The notes below the pieces were generated by a model, which did no database searches, had not been told where the DNA came from, and saw only the letters and a program-made list of their open reading frames with translations. Positions 29,578 through 38,605 of a stretch of 64,000 nt of DNA are shown piece after piece. Origin of the DNA: an uncultured Planktomarina sp. (lineage in GTDB: Bacteria; Pseudomonadota; Alphaproteobacteria; Rhodobacterales; Rhodobacteraceae); assembly GCA_905182455.1 (NCBI GenBank), contig CAJJBJ010000002.1, forward strand, positions 372,001 through 436,000, in the 5' to 3' direction. Position 1 is the first letter of the stretch. Every line of letters begins with the position of its first letter. The translations under genes and the position numbers were made by a program.

Positions 29578-30726
29578 TCATAGGAAGCGGGCCTGCATGA
29601 AGGCTTTCAACCGGCGCAATCCTTCCACAATTTCATTGGTTGACTGCGCATAGGACATCCGGATTGTTTGGCCTCCGCGCAGAGGATCAAAATCCAAACC
29701 CGGCGTCAACGCCACGCCAGCCTCCGCCAAAACCTCCGCAGCGAAGGTTCGGCTGTCGACACCAAATTCCGAGATATCAGCATAGATATAAAAGGCCCCG
29801 TCGGGCGGTGCAATTTTGGCAATCCCTGCTTGCGGCAGACCCACCAGCATCAACCTGCGATTTTCCGCATAAACGGCCAAATTTTTTGTCATTTCATCCC
29901 CAGAGTCCAAAGCCGCCAAAGCGGCTATTTGGCTCACATGCGGCGGGCAGATGAACATATTTTGCGCCAAACGCTCAATGCTGCGAACATGATCTTCCGG
30001 CACCACCAACCAACCAACTCTCCAGCCAGTCATCGAAAAATACTTGGAAAACGAATTGATCACATAGGCGCTATCCGTCACTTCCAAAGCGGTGACGGCT
30101 TTTTTATCATATTCAATTCCATGGTAAATTTCGTCAGATATAAACCCAATGCTCCGCTCCTCAGCATGATCGGCCAGTGCTTTCAGCGCAGTTTTGTCCA
30201 GCATGGTTCCAGTAGGATTTCCTGGAGAGGCCACCAACAGCCCGTCCAATGGATGGACGGCCACATCCTGCACGCGCAGCTGATGACTTGTTTCCGCATG
30301 GGTAGGAATGTCCACTGGCTGCAATGACAATGCCTTGAGAATTTGCCGGTAAGACGGATAGCCGGGGGCCGCGATCCCCACCCGTGCACTGGGATCAAAC
30401 AGCGCAGTGAAGGCCAATAAAAACCCAGCCGAAGAGCCTGAGGTCACCACAACCCGATTGGGATCCAAATCCACCCCATACCACTGCATATAAAGCCGTG
30501 CGATGCCTTGACGTAAAGCCGGAAGCCCAAGGGCCACGGTATAGCCCAAAGGATCACGCTGCAAAGCTTCAACCACCGCTTGGCGGGCTTGGAGGGGCGC
30601 AGGTGTGCTGGGTTGTCCAACTTCCATATGTATAATTCGGCGATCTTCCGCCTCTGCCGCCCGTGCGGCTTCCATCACATCCATAACAATGAAAGGATCA
30701 ACTTGGCTGCGTTTTGAGAGACTCAT
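29578..30726 (-). CDS. Class I/II pyridoxal-phosphate aminotransferase
   Basis: The 382-residue protein is a fold-type I aminotransferase. The PLP lysine is in NSFSKYFSMTGWRVGW near residue 230, ASPGNPTGTM near 165 contacts the cofactor, and IRMSYAQS near 360 contains the substrate-carboxylate arginine. The substrate cannot be fixed from sequence; aspartate or aromatic acceptors are possible. It is divergent from the M48 peptidase gene with 47 bases between the starts. The 135 bases between its end and the PBP1A start hold no gene. Confidence 0.9.
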   Translation of the reverse strand: MSLSKRSQVDPFIVMDVMEAARAAEAEDRRIIHMEVGQPSTPAPLQARQAVVEALQRDPLGYTVALGLPALRQGIARLYMQWYGVDLDPNRVVVTSGSSAGFLLAFTALFDPSARVGIAAPGYPSYRQILKALSLQPVDIPTHAETSHQLRVQDVAVHPLDGLLVASPGNPTGTMLDKTALKALADHAEERSIGFISDEIYHGIEYDKKAVTALEVTDSAYVINSFSKYFSMTGWRVGWLVVPEDHVRSIERLAQNMFICPPHVSQIAALAALDSGDEMTKNLAVYAENRRLMLVGLPQAGIAKIAPPDGAFYIYADISEFGVDSRTFAAEVLAEAGVALTPGLDFDPLRGGQTIRMSYAQSTNEIVEGLRRLKAFMQARFL

Positions 30727-30773
30727 GCCTTAACCTTCTAATTTATGGGTGCGAACTGCCCAAGGAATCGCTG

Positions 30774-32087
30774 ATGTCGAACACCCGTTTGAAAGCCATT
30801 TTAGTCGCAATCGTACTGACTGTGAACGCCACCATGGCACAAAGTGTTGGCCTTTTGCGCGATCCGGACATTGAGCATGGATTGCAGAAGTTGGCCAACC
30901 CCATTTTGCGCGCCGCCGGGCTCAACATTGGAGCCGTCAAAGTATTCATTGTCAATGATATGTCCCTAAATGCCTTCGTGATCGACCATAATCACATATT
31001 CATTCACGCGGGCTTGGTGTTGAAGCTTCAAAATGCAGATCAACTGCAATCTGTCATCGCCCATGAGGCCGCCCATATCGCCAACGGTCATATCGCGCGG
31101 CGCGTGGCCAATATGAAACGCGCCAAACGGACCGCAGGTTTTGGAGCTTTGATCGCAGCCGCCGCAATCGCCGGGGGTCAATCGCAGGCAGCTGTCGGAA
31201 TTGCTTTGGGCGCCACTGGTTCGGCAAATCGGGTTTTGCTGGCCCATTCCCGGGTTGAGGAAGCATCTGCCGATCAATCAGCCCTGCGCTATTTGACCCA
31301 AGCACAGATAAATCCAGCTGCAATGTCGGACGTGTTCCAGATTTTCAGCGGTCAGATCACGCTCAGTGAAGAACGCCGAGATCCCTATACCCGCAGCCAC
31401 CCCCTGAACCGTGACCGCATGCGTACCATTGATGCCTATGCAGCAGGTGCCAGCCGTTTCGCGCCCTCTCCCTCCCAAGCCTATTGGTTCAACCGGATCC
31501 AAGCCAAATTATCGGGGTTTCTGCGCGTGCCAAAATGGACTTTGGACCAAGCCAAAGGCAACGCTGAGATAGACCTAATGTGCCAAGCAATCGCCAATCA
31601 TCGCAGCGGCCGGACGGCCTTAGCTACCAAAAACATAGCACAATTGATCGCAGCACATCCCAATGACCCCTACTACCGTGAGCTCCAAGGCCAGATCCTG
31701 CTGGAAAGCCGTCAATATGCCGCCGCTATTATGGCCTATGGCACGGCAGCACAATTAGCGCCGTCAAACGCGCTCATTTTGGGGGGCTATGGTCGATCCT
31801 TGCTGGCGACCAATACAAAAACTTCCAATGCAAAAGCGCTCAAAATTTTACAAAAGGCCCGTAGCCTCGATAATCGAGACGCCAGAATTTTACGTGACAT
31901 CGGAACAGCCTTTGCCCGTGCCGGCAAGCAGGGCCAAGCGGTTTTGGCAATTGCCGAACGCTATGCGCTTTTGGGTGATCTCAAAAATGCAGCCCTTCAA
32001 GCCAAAAAGGCTGAGGTGATATTGCCGAGCGGATCCACCGCATGGCAAAGGGCTCAGGATATTTTAGACTCGGTTGAGACGCCTTAA
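30774..32087 (+). CDS. M48 family metallopeptidase with C-terminal TPR-like repeats (BepA-like)
   Basis: A signal peptide covers about residues 1-22 ([16 protein letters not shown]), so the protein is periplasmic. The zinc motif HEAAH lies near residue 92 with a downstream glutamate in RVEEASAD. The C-terminal half, about residues 245-435, is helical with TPR-like repeats, as in BepA/YfgC proteases that check outer-membrane protein assembly; that role is inferred. I choose ATG 30774 because AAGGA precedes it by seven bases and it creates a proper signal peptide, unlike the longer frame from 30714. It overlaps the convergent ispG by four bases. Confidence 0.9.
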   Translation: MSNTRLKAILVAIVLTVNATMAQSVGLLRDPDIEHGLQKLANPILRAAGLNIGAVKVFIVNDMSLNAFVIDHNHIFIHAGLVLKLQNADQLQSVIAHEAAHIANGHIARRVANMKRAKRTAGFGALIAAAAIAGGQSQAAVGIALGATGSANRVLLAHSRVEEASADQSALRYLTQAQINPAAMSDVFQIFSGQITLSEERRDPYTRSHPLNRDRMRTIDAYAAGASRFAPSPSQAYWFNRIQAKLSGFLRVPKWTLDQAKGNAEIDLMCQAIANHRSGRTALATKNIAQLIAAHPNDPYYRELQGQILLESRQYAAAIMAYGTAAQLAPSNALILGGYGRSLLATNTKTSNAKALKILQKARSLDNRDARILRDIGTAFARAGKQGQAVLAIAERYALLGDLKNAALQAKKAEVILPSGSTAWQRAQDILDSVETP

Positions 32088-33217
32088 CTTTCGGCCAAGG
32101 CCGCAGCAGACGCTTGGGCATCCAAAACCGCAGCACGGGTTTCAACCTGCTCTACAATATGCTCCACCAACTGTTCATTCGACAACTTATGGCTTTGTTG
32201 GCCGGCCAGATAGACCATGCCAGACCCGTTGCCACCGCCGGTAAAGCCCACATCCGTCATCAAAGCTTCGCCCGGCCCATTGACCACACAGCCAATGATC
32301 GAAAGCGACATTGGGGTTTTGATATGCTCTAAACGCCGTTCTAAGGTTTCAACGGTTTTGATAACGTCAAAGCCCTGGCGCGCGCAGCTGGGACAAGAGA
32401 TGATATTCACGCCCCTGTGACGCAGGCCAAGTGACTTCAGAATATCATACCCAACCTTGACCTCCTGCACCGGATCGGCAGACAAGCTGACACGTATGGT
32501 ATCGCCAATGCCCATCCACAGCAGATTGCCAAGGCCAATCGCAGATTTGATCGTGCCTGACATTAGCCCCCCCGCCTCGGTGATCCCAAGGTGAATCGGC
32601 GCATCTGTGGCATCCGCGAGAGCTTGATAGGCAGCAGCAGCCATAAAGACATCACTGGCTTTCACACTGATTTTGAAATCAAGAAAGTCATTGTCTTCGA
32701 GAATTTTGATATGCTCCAACCCACTTTCAACCATCGCGTCAGGGCAAGGCTCGCCGTATTTGTCTAGCAAATGCTTTTCGAGTGAGCCTGCATTCACCCC
32801 GATACGCATGGAACACCCGTGATCTCTGGCGGCTTTGATCACCTCACGCACCCGCGCTTCGCTGCCAATATTGCCCGGGTTGATCCGCAGGCAGGCCGCC
32901 CCAGCCTCTGCCGCTTCGATGCCACGCTTATAGTGAAAGTGAATATCCGCCACGATCGGCACCGGGCTTTCGCGCACAATTTCTTTCAGCGCCTTTGACG
33001 AAGCCTCATCAGGCACCGAGACCCGCACAATATCCACCCCAGCATCAGCACAGGCTTGAATTTGTGCTATGGTCCCTGCCACATCGGTGGTGAGCGTGTT
33101 GGTCATGGTTTGCACAGTGATCGGAGCATCGCCGCCAACAGGCACAGAGCCCACCATAATCTGCCGACTTTTACGACGGTAGATGTTGCGCCAAGGGCGA
33201 ATGTGGTTGACAGACAT
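32084..33217 (-). CDS. ispG: 4-hydroxy-3-methylbut-2-enyl-diphosphate synthase
   Basis: IspG is the [4Fe-4S] enzyme of the MEP isoprenoid pathway that converts MEcPP to HMBPP. The cluster cysteines are seen in [12 protein letters not shown] and GCVVNGPGE near the C-terminus, and the TIM-barrel start has [11 protein letters not shown]. The frame runs upstream to 33331, but family members begin [20 protein letters not shown], so the start is ATG 33217 (377 residues). It lies 34 bases after the RodZ-like gene on the same strand, so the two probably form an operon. Confidence 0.96.
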   Translation of the reverse strand: MSVNHIRPWRNIYRRKSRQIMVGSVPVGGDAPITVQTMTNTLTTDVAGTIAQIQACADAGVDIVRVSVPDEASSKALKEIVRESPVPIVADIHFHYKRGIEAAEAGAACLRINPGNIGSEARVREVIKAARDHGCSMRIGVNAGSLEKHLLDKYGEPCPDAMVESGLEHIKILEDNDFLDFKISVKASDVFMAAAAYQALADATDAPIHLGITEAGGLMSGTIKSAIGLGNLLWMGIGDTIRVSLSADPVQEVKVGYDILKSLGLRHRGVNIISCPSCARQGFDVIKTVETLERRLEHIKTPMSLSIIGCVVNGPGEALMTDVGFTGGGNGSGMVYLAGQQSHKLSNEQLVEHIVEQVETRAAVLDAQASAAALAES

Positions 33218-33251
33218 AATGAAATTCCAATCAGGGCCAGTTGCGCAATCT

Positions 33252-34481
33252 CTATTGCCTCGCGCCCTCAGCTTCAAGATCAAGTAGAAAGCTATAAAAG
33301 GAAGATTGCTGATCTGGCTTATAAAGATCATAGGTTTGCGTTAGGTTTTCCGGTGACAGCTCGATATTTTTGGCCGTACGCGCCCCGTTTCCGGCTGGGC
33401 CGTATAATTCTCCATTGACCAAAAAGAACAAGGCTCCAGAGTTTCCAGCCCGCTCAATTACCGCCGGCCGATCCGACAACGGCACGTCAAAGGGATTTTT
33501 TGCATCCATAATTTGCTCAAAAATGATTGAGCCATCCGCATCCTTCACCCGCAACCACACGCCTTGCTCAGCCACCAACTGCACCCGATCAGGCAGAGGT
33601 TCAACCAATTGCAAAGCAGGTGGTGCGGCTCGTGTCACGACAGCGGCCAATACCGATTGCAGCGTATCGTTGATGGTAGTGTCCATGGCCGCCACTTGGG
33701 CGGGTATGGGAAAGGCAAATGCCCCCTGTTCGTTTGGATTTAGATTTGAAATAGCACCATCACGCGGCACCAGAACGGGCCTATCTAAGGCCTGTGGTCG
33801 GTAAATGCGGCTGTAGATTTCATCACTGCTTAGGCTGACTTGCCCAGAACTCAAATCCGCCGAGACGCGGGGCCGCAACGGATCAAGGTCTGACGCCACC
33901 AAAGGCGGTTGCTCAACCGGCACCATTTGCACCCGTTGGATTTTCTGCACCACGGTGTACGCGCCATAGCCAAGGCCCCCCAAAAGGAACACCAAAACCA
34001 AGGATGAGAAGATCGCACGAATATCAACACGGTTAAAAAAACTTTCCCGCTGTGGCAAAAATGGCGTGGTCGAGGCCCCTAACCCACTCGAGGGCCGCGC
34101 GGCGGAGGCGGCCAATCTCTGTTCGCGGCTCAAGCGATTTGGCAAAGCCTTATCCGACATGCCATGAATCGGCTTAAAGCCACTTTCTTTGCAGAACAGC
34201 TCAAAGGCTTCTTCAGGGTCCATACCCAGATATTTGGCATAGGAACGCACATAGCCCGCGATAAATCCTGGCGTGTCAAAAACCGAAGGATCGGCGTCCT
34301 CCACCGCTGCAATATAGGCTGCTTTGATTTTAAGTTCACGCTGCACATCCATCAAGGATTTGCCGCGCGTCGCACGCTCACCGCGCATAATATCACCAAG
34401 GCGCACTTCAAAGTCATCAAAGCCCTTAAGCTTTAACGCTTTCTTAACATTCGCCAGTCGTGATGATCTCAGGCCAATCAT
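33252..34481 (-). CDS. RodZ-like helix-turn-helix membrane protein (DUF4115)
   Basis: The 409-residue protein has an N-terminal Xre-type helix-turn-helix (about residues 25-95, with [20 protein letters not shown] and [15 protein letters not shown]), a single membrane segment near residues 155-180 and a periplasmic DUF4115 domain near 305-380 ([19 protein letters not shown]). This is the RodZ layout, a protein that links MreB to the elongation machinery; the function here is inferred from domain order. It precedes ispG, an arrangement common in proteobacteria. Confidence 0.88.
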   Translation of the reverse strand: MIGLRSSRLANVKKALKLKGFDDFEVRLGDIMRGERATRGKSLMDVQRELKIKAAYIAAVEDADPSVFDTPGFIAGYVRSYAKYLGMDPEEAFELFCKESGFKPIHGMSDKALPNRLSREQRLAASAARPSSGLGASTTPFLPQRESFFNRVDIRAIFSSLVLVFLLGGLGYGAYTVVQKIQRVQMVPVEQPPLVASDLDPLRPRVSADLSSGQVSLSSDEIYSRIYRPQALDRPVLVPRDGAISNLNPNEQGAFAFPIPAQVAAMDTTINDTLQSVLAAVVTRAAPPALQLVEPLPDRVQLVAEQGVWLRVKDADGSIIFEQIMDAKNPFDVPLSDRPAVIERAGNSGALFFLVNGELYGPAGNGARTAKNIELSPENLTQTYDLYKPDQQSSFYSFLLDLEAEGARQ

Positions 34482-34768
34482 GCACCTGCCCTAATCGTTT
34501 ACGCGCCATCGGTCCTAACGTCGTCCGCTGAAAGCTATTAACAGTTATTAACAACATCCAGTTGCAAAATATAGTGTAACAGCGCATGAACTTAGGCCAT
34601 AGGCGGGTAATAGCCAATAAATTTCGGCAATATTTTACTGATGTTACGCCAAATTGCAGCAATTTTGAGAAAAAATTGAATTAACCAAACCGATTCGATT
34701 GAATTATGGGGCTAGACCTCAGACCCTTGGTCGCTAGATTCGAGTTAAACATTTCCCTCGGAGGTTCC
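34482..34768. promoter_or_regulatory. Divergent spacer between RodZ-like and M20 genes
   Basis: These 287 AT-rich bases contain the promoters of two divergent genes. A TTAACAGTTATTAAC repeat near 34536-34550 resembles a CtrA site but has six rather than seven bases between the TTAA halves. No conserved coding frame or RNA is visible. Confidence 0.35.
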
Positions 34769-36163
34769 ATGTCTGCACCCAAGCTTGATCCCGTTTTGGC
34801 CCATATCGACACCCATATTGAGAGTGCCACTCAGCATCTATTTGATCTGCTGCGCATCCCAAGTATTTCGACCGATCCCGCCTATAAGGCTGACTGCGAT
34901 CAGGCCGCCAATTGGCTGGTTGAGGATCTCAAATCAATTGGCTTTGACGCCAGCAAAAGACCAACTCCTGGCCATCCGATGGTTGTGGCCCATACGGGGG
35001 CCGATGCCGGTAACACGGGCCCGCATGTGATGTTTTACGGCCATTATGACGTACAACCGGTGGATCCGTTGGATCTTTGGGACAGCCCACCGTTTGAGCC
35101 AGTGCTAGAAGCCGGCAATTTGGGCCCGGTGATCCGCGCCCGGGGATCTTCTGACGACAAAGGCCAGTTGATGACCTTCGTGGAGGCCTGCCGCGCGTGG
35201 AAAGCCGTTCATGGTACCCTACCCGGCAAGATCAGCCTATTTTTCGAAGGTGAAGAAGAATCCGGCTCCCCGTCTTTGGTGCACTTCATGACCGAGAATG
35301 CCACAGAATTAACCGCAGATATCGCTCTAATTTGTGACACTGGTCTATTTGGCGATGACACGCCGGGCATCGTCACCCGTTTGCGCGGACTTTTGGGCGA
35401 AGAGTTGACCGTCACAGGCCCCTCCAAAGATTTGCACTCTGGCATGTACGGCGGGGTCTCTATGAACCCAGCACGTGTCTTGGCTAAAATCATTGCAGCC
35501 CTGCACGATGACACGGGCCGCATCACCATTCCGGACTTTTATGACGGTGTGCCTGACCTCACGCCAGAAATCGCCACCCAATGGGACGGGTTGAACTTTG
35601 ATTCGGGTGAATTTTTGGGCCAAGTTGGCATGTCGGAGCTGGCCGGTGAACAGGGCCGCACGGCGCTGGAGATGCTCTGGTCGCGCCCCACCTGTGAGGT
35701 CAACGGACTTTGGAGCGGCTACACCGGCACAGGTTTCAAAACAGTATTGCCAAGCCAAGCCAGCGCCAAAATCTCGTTCCGACTGGTGGGTCAGCAAGAT
35801 CCGCATGCCATTCGTGAAAACTTTCGCTCCATGGTGCAAGCGATATTACCACCAGATTGCACCGTTGAATTTAAGGGCCATGGCACTTCTGCGAGCTCAG
35901 AAATGGCAGTCGACAATCCCGCCTTTGAAGCCGCCCGTTTGGCCTTGTCGGATGAATGGCCGAAGGCTGCGGCCTTTGTCGGTTGCGGCGGCTCAATCCC
36001 AATTGCCGGGCATTTCAAGTCGATTCTGGGTATGGATGCCATGCTGATTGGCTTTGCACGCGACAATGACGCAATCCACAGCCCAAATGAAAAATATGAC
36101 CTGCGCAGCTTTCACAAGGGTATTCGCAGCTGGGCGCGAATATTGCACCAGCTCTACGCGTAA
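34769..36163 (+). CDS. M20 family dipeptidase/metallohydrolase
   Basis: The 464-residue protein has the di-zinc M20 pattern: FYGHYDVQPVDPLDLW (first histidine and aspartate) near residue 92, RGSSDDKGQLM near 127 and EGEEESGSPSLVHF near 161, plus a central lid domain with HSGMYGG. It resembles the carnosinase-like dipeptidase branch; exact peptides are unknown. GGAGG four bases ahead of ATG 34769 fixes the start within a longer open frame. It is probably cytoplasmic, as no signal peptide is seen. Two tRNA-Asp genes follow on the other strand. Confidence 0.9.
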   Translation: MSAPKLDPVLAHIDTHIESATQHLFDLLRIPSISTDPAYKADCDQAANWLVEDLKSIGFDASKRPTPGHPMVVAHTGADAGNTGPHVMFYGHYDVQPVDPLDLWDSPPFEPVLEAGNLGPVIRARGSSDDKGQLMTFVEACRAWKAVHGTLPGKISLFFEGEEESGSPSLVHFMTENATELTADIALICDTGLFGDDTPGIVTRLRGLLGEELTVTGPSKDLHSGMYGGVSMNPARVLAKIIAALHDDTGRITIPDFYDGVPDLTPEIATQWDGLNFDSGEFLGQVGMSELAGEQGRTALEMLWSRPTCEVNGLWSGYTGTGFKTVLPSQASAKISFRLVGQQDPHAIRENFRSMVQAILPPDCTVEFKGHGTSASSEMAVDNPAFEAARLALSDEWPKAAAFVGCGGSIPIAGHFKSILGMDAMLIGFARDNDAIHSPNEKYDLRSFHKGIRSWARILHQLYA

Positions 36164-36232
36164 CATAGTTCAAAACGCAATTAACCCACGTCCGATTGCG
36201 TGGTAGATCATGACAAAATACTTAGCAAATAA

Positions 36233-36309
36233 TGGCGCGGTTGACGGGACTCGAACCCGCGACCCCCGGCGTGACAGGCCGGTACTCTAACCAACTGAGC
36301 TACAACCGC
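36233..36309 (-). tRNA. tRNA-Asp (GTC), copy 1
   Basis: The minus strand folds into a full cloverleaf: acceptor GCGGTTG with CAACCGC, D-arm TAGCTCAGTTGG, anticodon stem CCGGC around CTGTCAC (anticodon GTC), GGTTCGAGTCC T-arm, discriminator G and encoded CCA. It is identical to the second copy 24 bases away. Confidence 0.96.
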
Positions 36310-36327
36310 GCATTAGACTTCTAAAAC
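36308..36327. repeat. tRNA-Asp spacer segment repeated in inverted orientation at 36934-36953
   Basis: GCGCATTAGACTTCTAAAAC between the two tRNA-Asp genes is found again, exactly and inverted, about 620 bases to the right. The match begins in the tRNA 5' end and covers the spacer; near-matching bases (CACAGTGG versus CACTG) extend it. Confidence 0.7.
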
Positions 36328-36333
36328 TCACAG

Positions 36334-36410
36334 TGGCGCGGTTGACGGGACTCGAACCCGCGACCCCCGGCGTGACAGGCCGGTACTCTAACCAACTGAG
36401 CTACAACCGC
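36334..36410 (-). tRNA. tRNA-Asp (GTC), copy 2
   Basis: The 77-base sequence is identical to copy 1, including the encoded CCA. Being upstream on the minus strand, it is transcribed first; the 24-base spacer suggests one tandem transcript. Confidence 0.96.
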
Positions 36411-36583
36411 TGACTGTGTGTCTTGTAAGACGTGAGGTTTCTCTAAGGAAGGTCCTGAGCTGCGTCAAGCGGCCAGTGCGCTTTTGATGAATATTTTGCA
36501 AAACTTTATTTAAATTGCTGTGGTGGGGTGTTGTGAGGGAAAATTGGGGTTGATTCCAGACGGATCGGACAGCCATCGCGCTG

Positions 36584-36898
36584 TCAGAACAGTTCATAAG
36601 ATTGGCAAATTAATCCCTTGGCTTTTTCCAGATCCGCGTGCCCGCCCAGTGTCAATTCAAGATCCCCTGTCGCATAGTGACCGACGGTGCTCACATCACG
36701 GCTAAATCCCTCCTCAAGCTCGATACTTTTGGGATCAATCTTGAGATGCACAGGCACAACGCCGATTTGTGGTTTCACTTCAACACAGGCTAAATTTGTA
36801 ATCCGTTTAAAAGCAAAGTGAAATAAAAGCTCTTTTTTGAACACATCACCCCCATCTCCAGTAAAAATGTCTCCAAATTTGCGTAAAGCGCGGTCAAT
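36584..36898 (-). pseudogene. DUF5655 C-terminal remnant
   Basis: The frame reads FKKELLFHFAFKRITNLACV and later VGHYATGDLELTLGGHADLE and KAKGLICQSYE, a clear match to the C-terminal domain DUF5655 found at the end of predicted transport/NucS-like proteins several hundred residues long. An in-frame TGA (36899-36901) cuts it off, and only about 105 residues remain. There is no convincing ribosome-binding site before its GTG at 36844. It lies between tRNA-Asp genes and an IS element, so it is most likely a leftover of a lost accessory gene. Confidence 0.65.
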
Positions 36899-37223
36899 TC
36901 AGAGCTTGCCTTCACTAAAGGCTCCGCAGTGGTTTTAGAAGTCTAATGCGCGCGGGTTTTAAACGGCTTAACAGAGATCAGCTTTGCCTATACCGCGCTC
37001 AAAAGTTCCAATAACAATAGATTATCACCAAAGAGCCGGTAGCGTATCAACTAAATATTTCTAATCATTTTTTTATAAAATTCATAAAATTTTCTAAAAT
37101 CAGATGCAATATATATTAACCGTGGATCTTCTCATTCGATTACATCCGCAACTTTTTTATCAAACTTGTTCATAACGAGAAGTTCGAAATCGCGACGATG
37201 ATCCATCAATCAAAATAAAACAA
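36899..37223. other. AT-rich non-coding stretch with inverted tRNA-spacer copy
   Basis: No gene is recognisable in these 325 bases. Positions 36934-36953 repeat the tRNA-Asp spacer in inverted orientation; the rest is markedly AT-rich up to the left end of the IS element. It looks like debris from insertion and deletion events. Confidence 0.6.
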
Positions 37224-37939
37224 GAGGCTGACCCAGATAACTACTTCAAGTGACGCTTAACCCATTGTCTTAGCAGTAATAACTGTCTTGAAGGGTCACT
37301 GTTGTTAAAACGCCACTCACATTCCTTCAAATACAGACCAAATTGAGCCTTGGGAACACCATTGAATTTGCTCATATGCCGCTTGGCTTGGTTCCAGAAA
37401 TTCTCGATGCCATTGATATGGTTGTGGCGGTCGGCAAATAGCTTAGAATGGTTGATGCGGAAGTGGTGGAAATCCGACACATCCAGCACGTTGTAGCCTC
37501 TCCAGCAGTCTGAATATACGATGCTATCCGGCACAACCTTGCGCTTGATGATCGGGATCAGAGTTGCTCCTGAAGCATCCAGGATAATCTTGGTGTAAAC
37601 CTTTCCACCCCTTTTAATAAGCCAAATACAGGGATTTTACCCGCAGCACCGCGTCCACGTTTTTCTTTCCGTCTGCCACCAAAGTAGCTTTCATCAACTT
37701 CAATTTCTCCGCCGAACATAGCTTCGCTTTCAGCTTCCAGTTCATAGGCGATAATTTCGCGCAGCCGGAGAAAATAAAAGGCCGCTGTCTTGCGGTTCAC
37801 ACCGCAAAGGCTGGCCGTAATTCGCGCTGTCGATCCCGAAACAAAATGCTCCGTGAGGCGATCTTGTTTGTAGGGACTTAGACGACTCTTTCTCATGCTT
37901 CCCATCATAACCTCTTCTTAGGTTATCTGGGTCAGCCCC
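37224..37939 (-). mobile_element. IS1595-family (ISXO2-like) insertion sequence, 716 bp
   Basis: Terminal inverted repeats GAGGCTGACCCAGATAAC (left) and GGGGCTGACCCAGATAAC (right, read inward) match at 17 of 18 positions and enclose one transposase gene on the minus strand. The transposase stop codon lies just inside the left repeat. The eight bases flanking each side (TAAAACAA and GATATTTT) are not a target duplication, so the copy is old or one flank was rearranged. Confidence 0.88.
37241..37908 (-). CDS. IS1595-family transposase, frame broken once
   Basis: The N-terminal segment has the zinc/HTH-like start and the first catalytic acid in EVDESYFGGRRK; the second segment carries SDCWRGYN and HINGIENFWNQAK, completing the DDE-type triad. 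The frames meet at plus-strand CCCCTTTT (37609-37616), in gene orientation AAAAGGGG. Restoring one A, or slipping back one base there, gives LLKRGGKVYTKIILDASGAT, exactly the family sequence. This may be a sequence error, a real inactivating deletion or a -1 frameshift site. Repaired length is about 220 residues. Confidence 0.85.
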
Positions 37940-38005
37940 GATATTTTGCTCATAAATCAACTCGATTTAAATATTAAATCAACAACAATTTGCACGGATA
38001 CCTCT

Positions 38006-38473
38006 CTACCACTCCAAACTCAACCCGCCGCCCGATTTCAGCTCCTCCATGCTCAACAGCGCTGTGACGTTGAACACCCGGACTTCTGAGATCAGGGCTT
38101 GGTAAAAGATGTCATAAGCCCGCGCGTTGGCCACCACCACTTTGAGGATATAATCAATTTCACCAGCCAAGCGATGCGCTTCGAGCACCTCGGGGCGGTT
38201 TTTCAGGGCGGTGAGAAACTTCTCTTGCCAATCAGCCTCATGTTCAGAAGTGCGGATCAATACGAAAAAGCAGGCGTCAAACCCCAAAGCTTCAGCGTCC
38301 AGCTCAACCGTAGTGCGTTTGATCACCCCTGCGGCGCGCAGCTTTTTGATTCGGTTCCAAACTGGGGTCTTTGACGCCCCAATTGTCTTGGCAATGTCAT
38401 CCAGGGACCGGCTGGCATCCTTTTGCAGCTCGGACAGAATTTTGCGATCAACCGCATCTAGGCGAACAGGCAT
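38006..38473 (-). CDS. Lrp/AsnC-family transcriptional regulator
   Basis: The 155-residue protein has the Lrp layout: an AsnC-type helix-turn-helix (LDAVDRKILSELQKDAS, then GASKTPVWNRIKKLRAAGVI, residues 5-50) and a RAM ligand-binding domain (HRLAGEIDYILKVVVAN near residue 101). It is divergent from cysG and the sulfate-assimilation operon, so control of sulfur genes, perhaps in response to an amino acid such as cysteine, is a reasonable inference. It is not one of the CysB-type LysR regulators used by enteric bacteria. Confidence 0.93.
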   Translation of the reverse strand: MPVRLDAVDRKILSELQKDASRSLDDIAKTIGASKTPVWNRIKKLRAAGVIKRTTVELDAEALGFDACFFVLIRTSEHEADWQEKFLTALKNRPEVLEAHRLAGEIDYILKVVVANARAYDIFYQALISEVRVFNVTALLSMEELKSGGGLSLEW

Positions 38474-38577
38474 TTGGCATTCCTTTCAATATGAGAACAA
38501 GCGGTCCCCGGCGCGCTCAGCTTTGTATATTACATCCTTATTAACGAAGCCTACTAGTAAAATACCAGAACAATTTT

Positions 38578-38589
38578 CTAATATATTAG
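38578..38589. promoter_or_regulatory. 12-bp perfect palindrome before cysG
   Basis: CTAATATATTAG is fully symmetric and ends four bases before the cysG ribosome-binding site GGAGG. Its position in the Lrp-cysG divergent spacer makes it a candidate operator for the adjacent Lrp protein. Confidence 0.4.
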
Positions 38590-38605
38590 CATTGGAGGCA
38601 ATATT

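Noticed and set aside
34536-34550. TTAACAGTTATTAAC as a CtrA-binding site
   Set aside because: The two TTAA halves are six bases apart instead of the required seven, so it is not a proper CtrA box.
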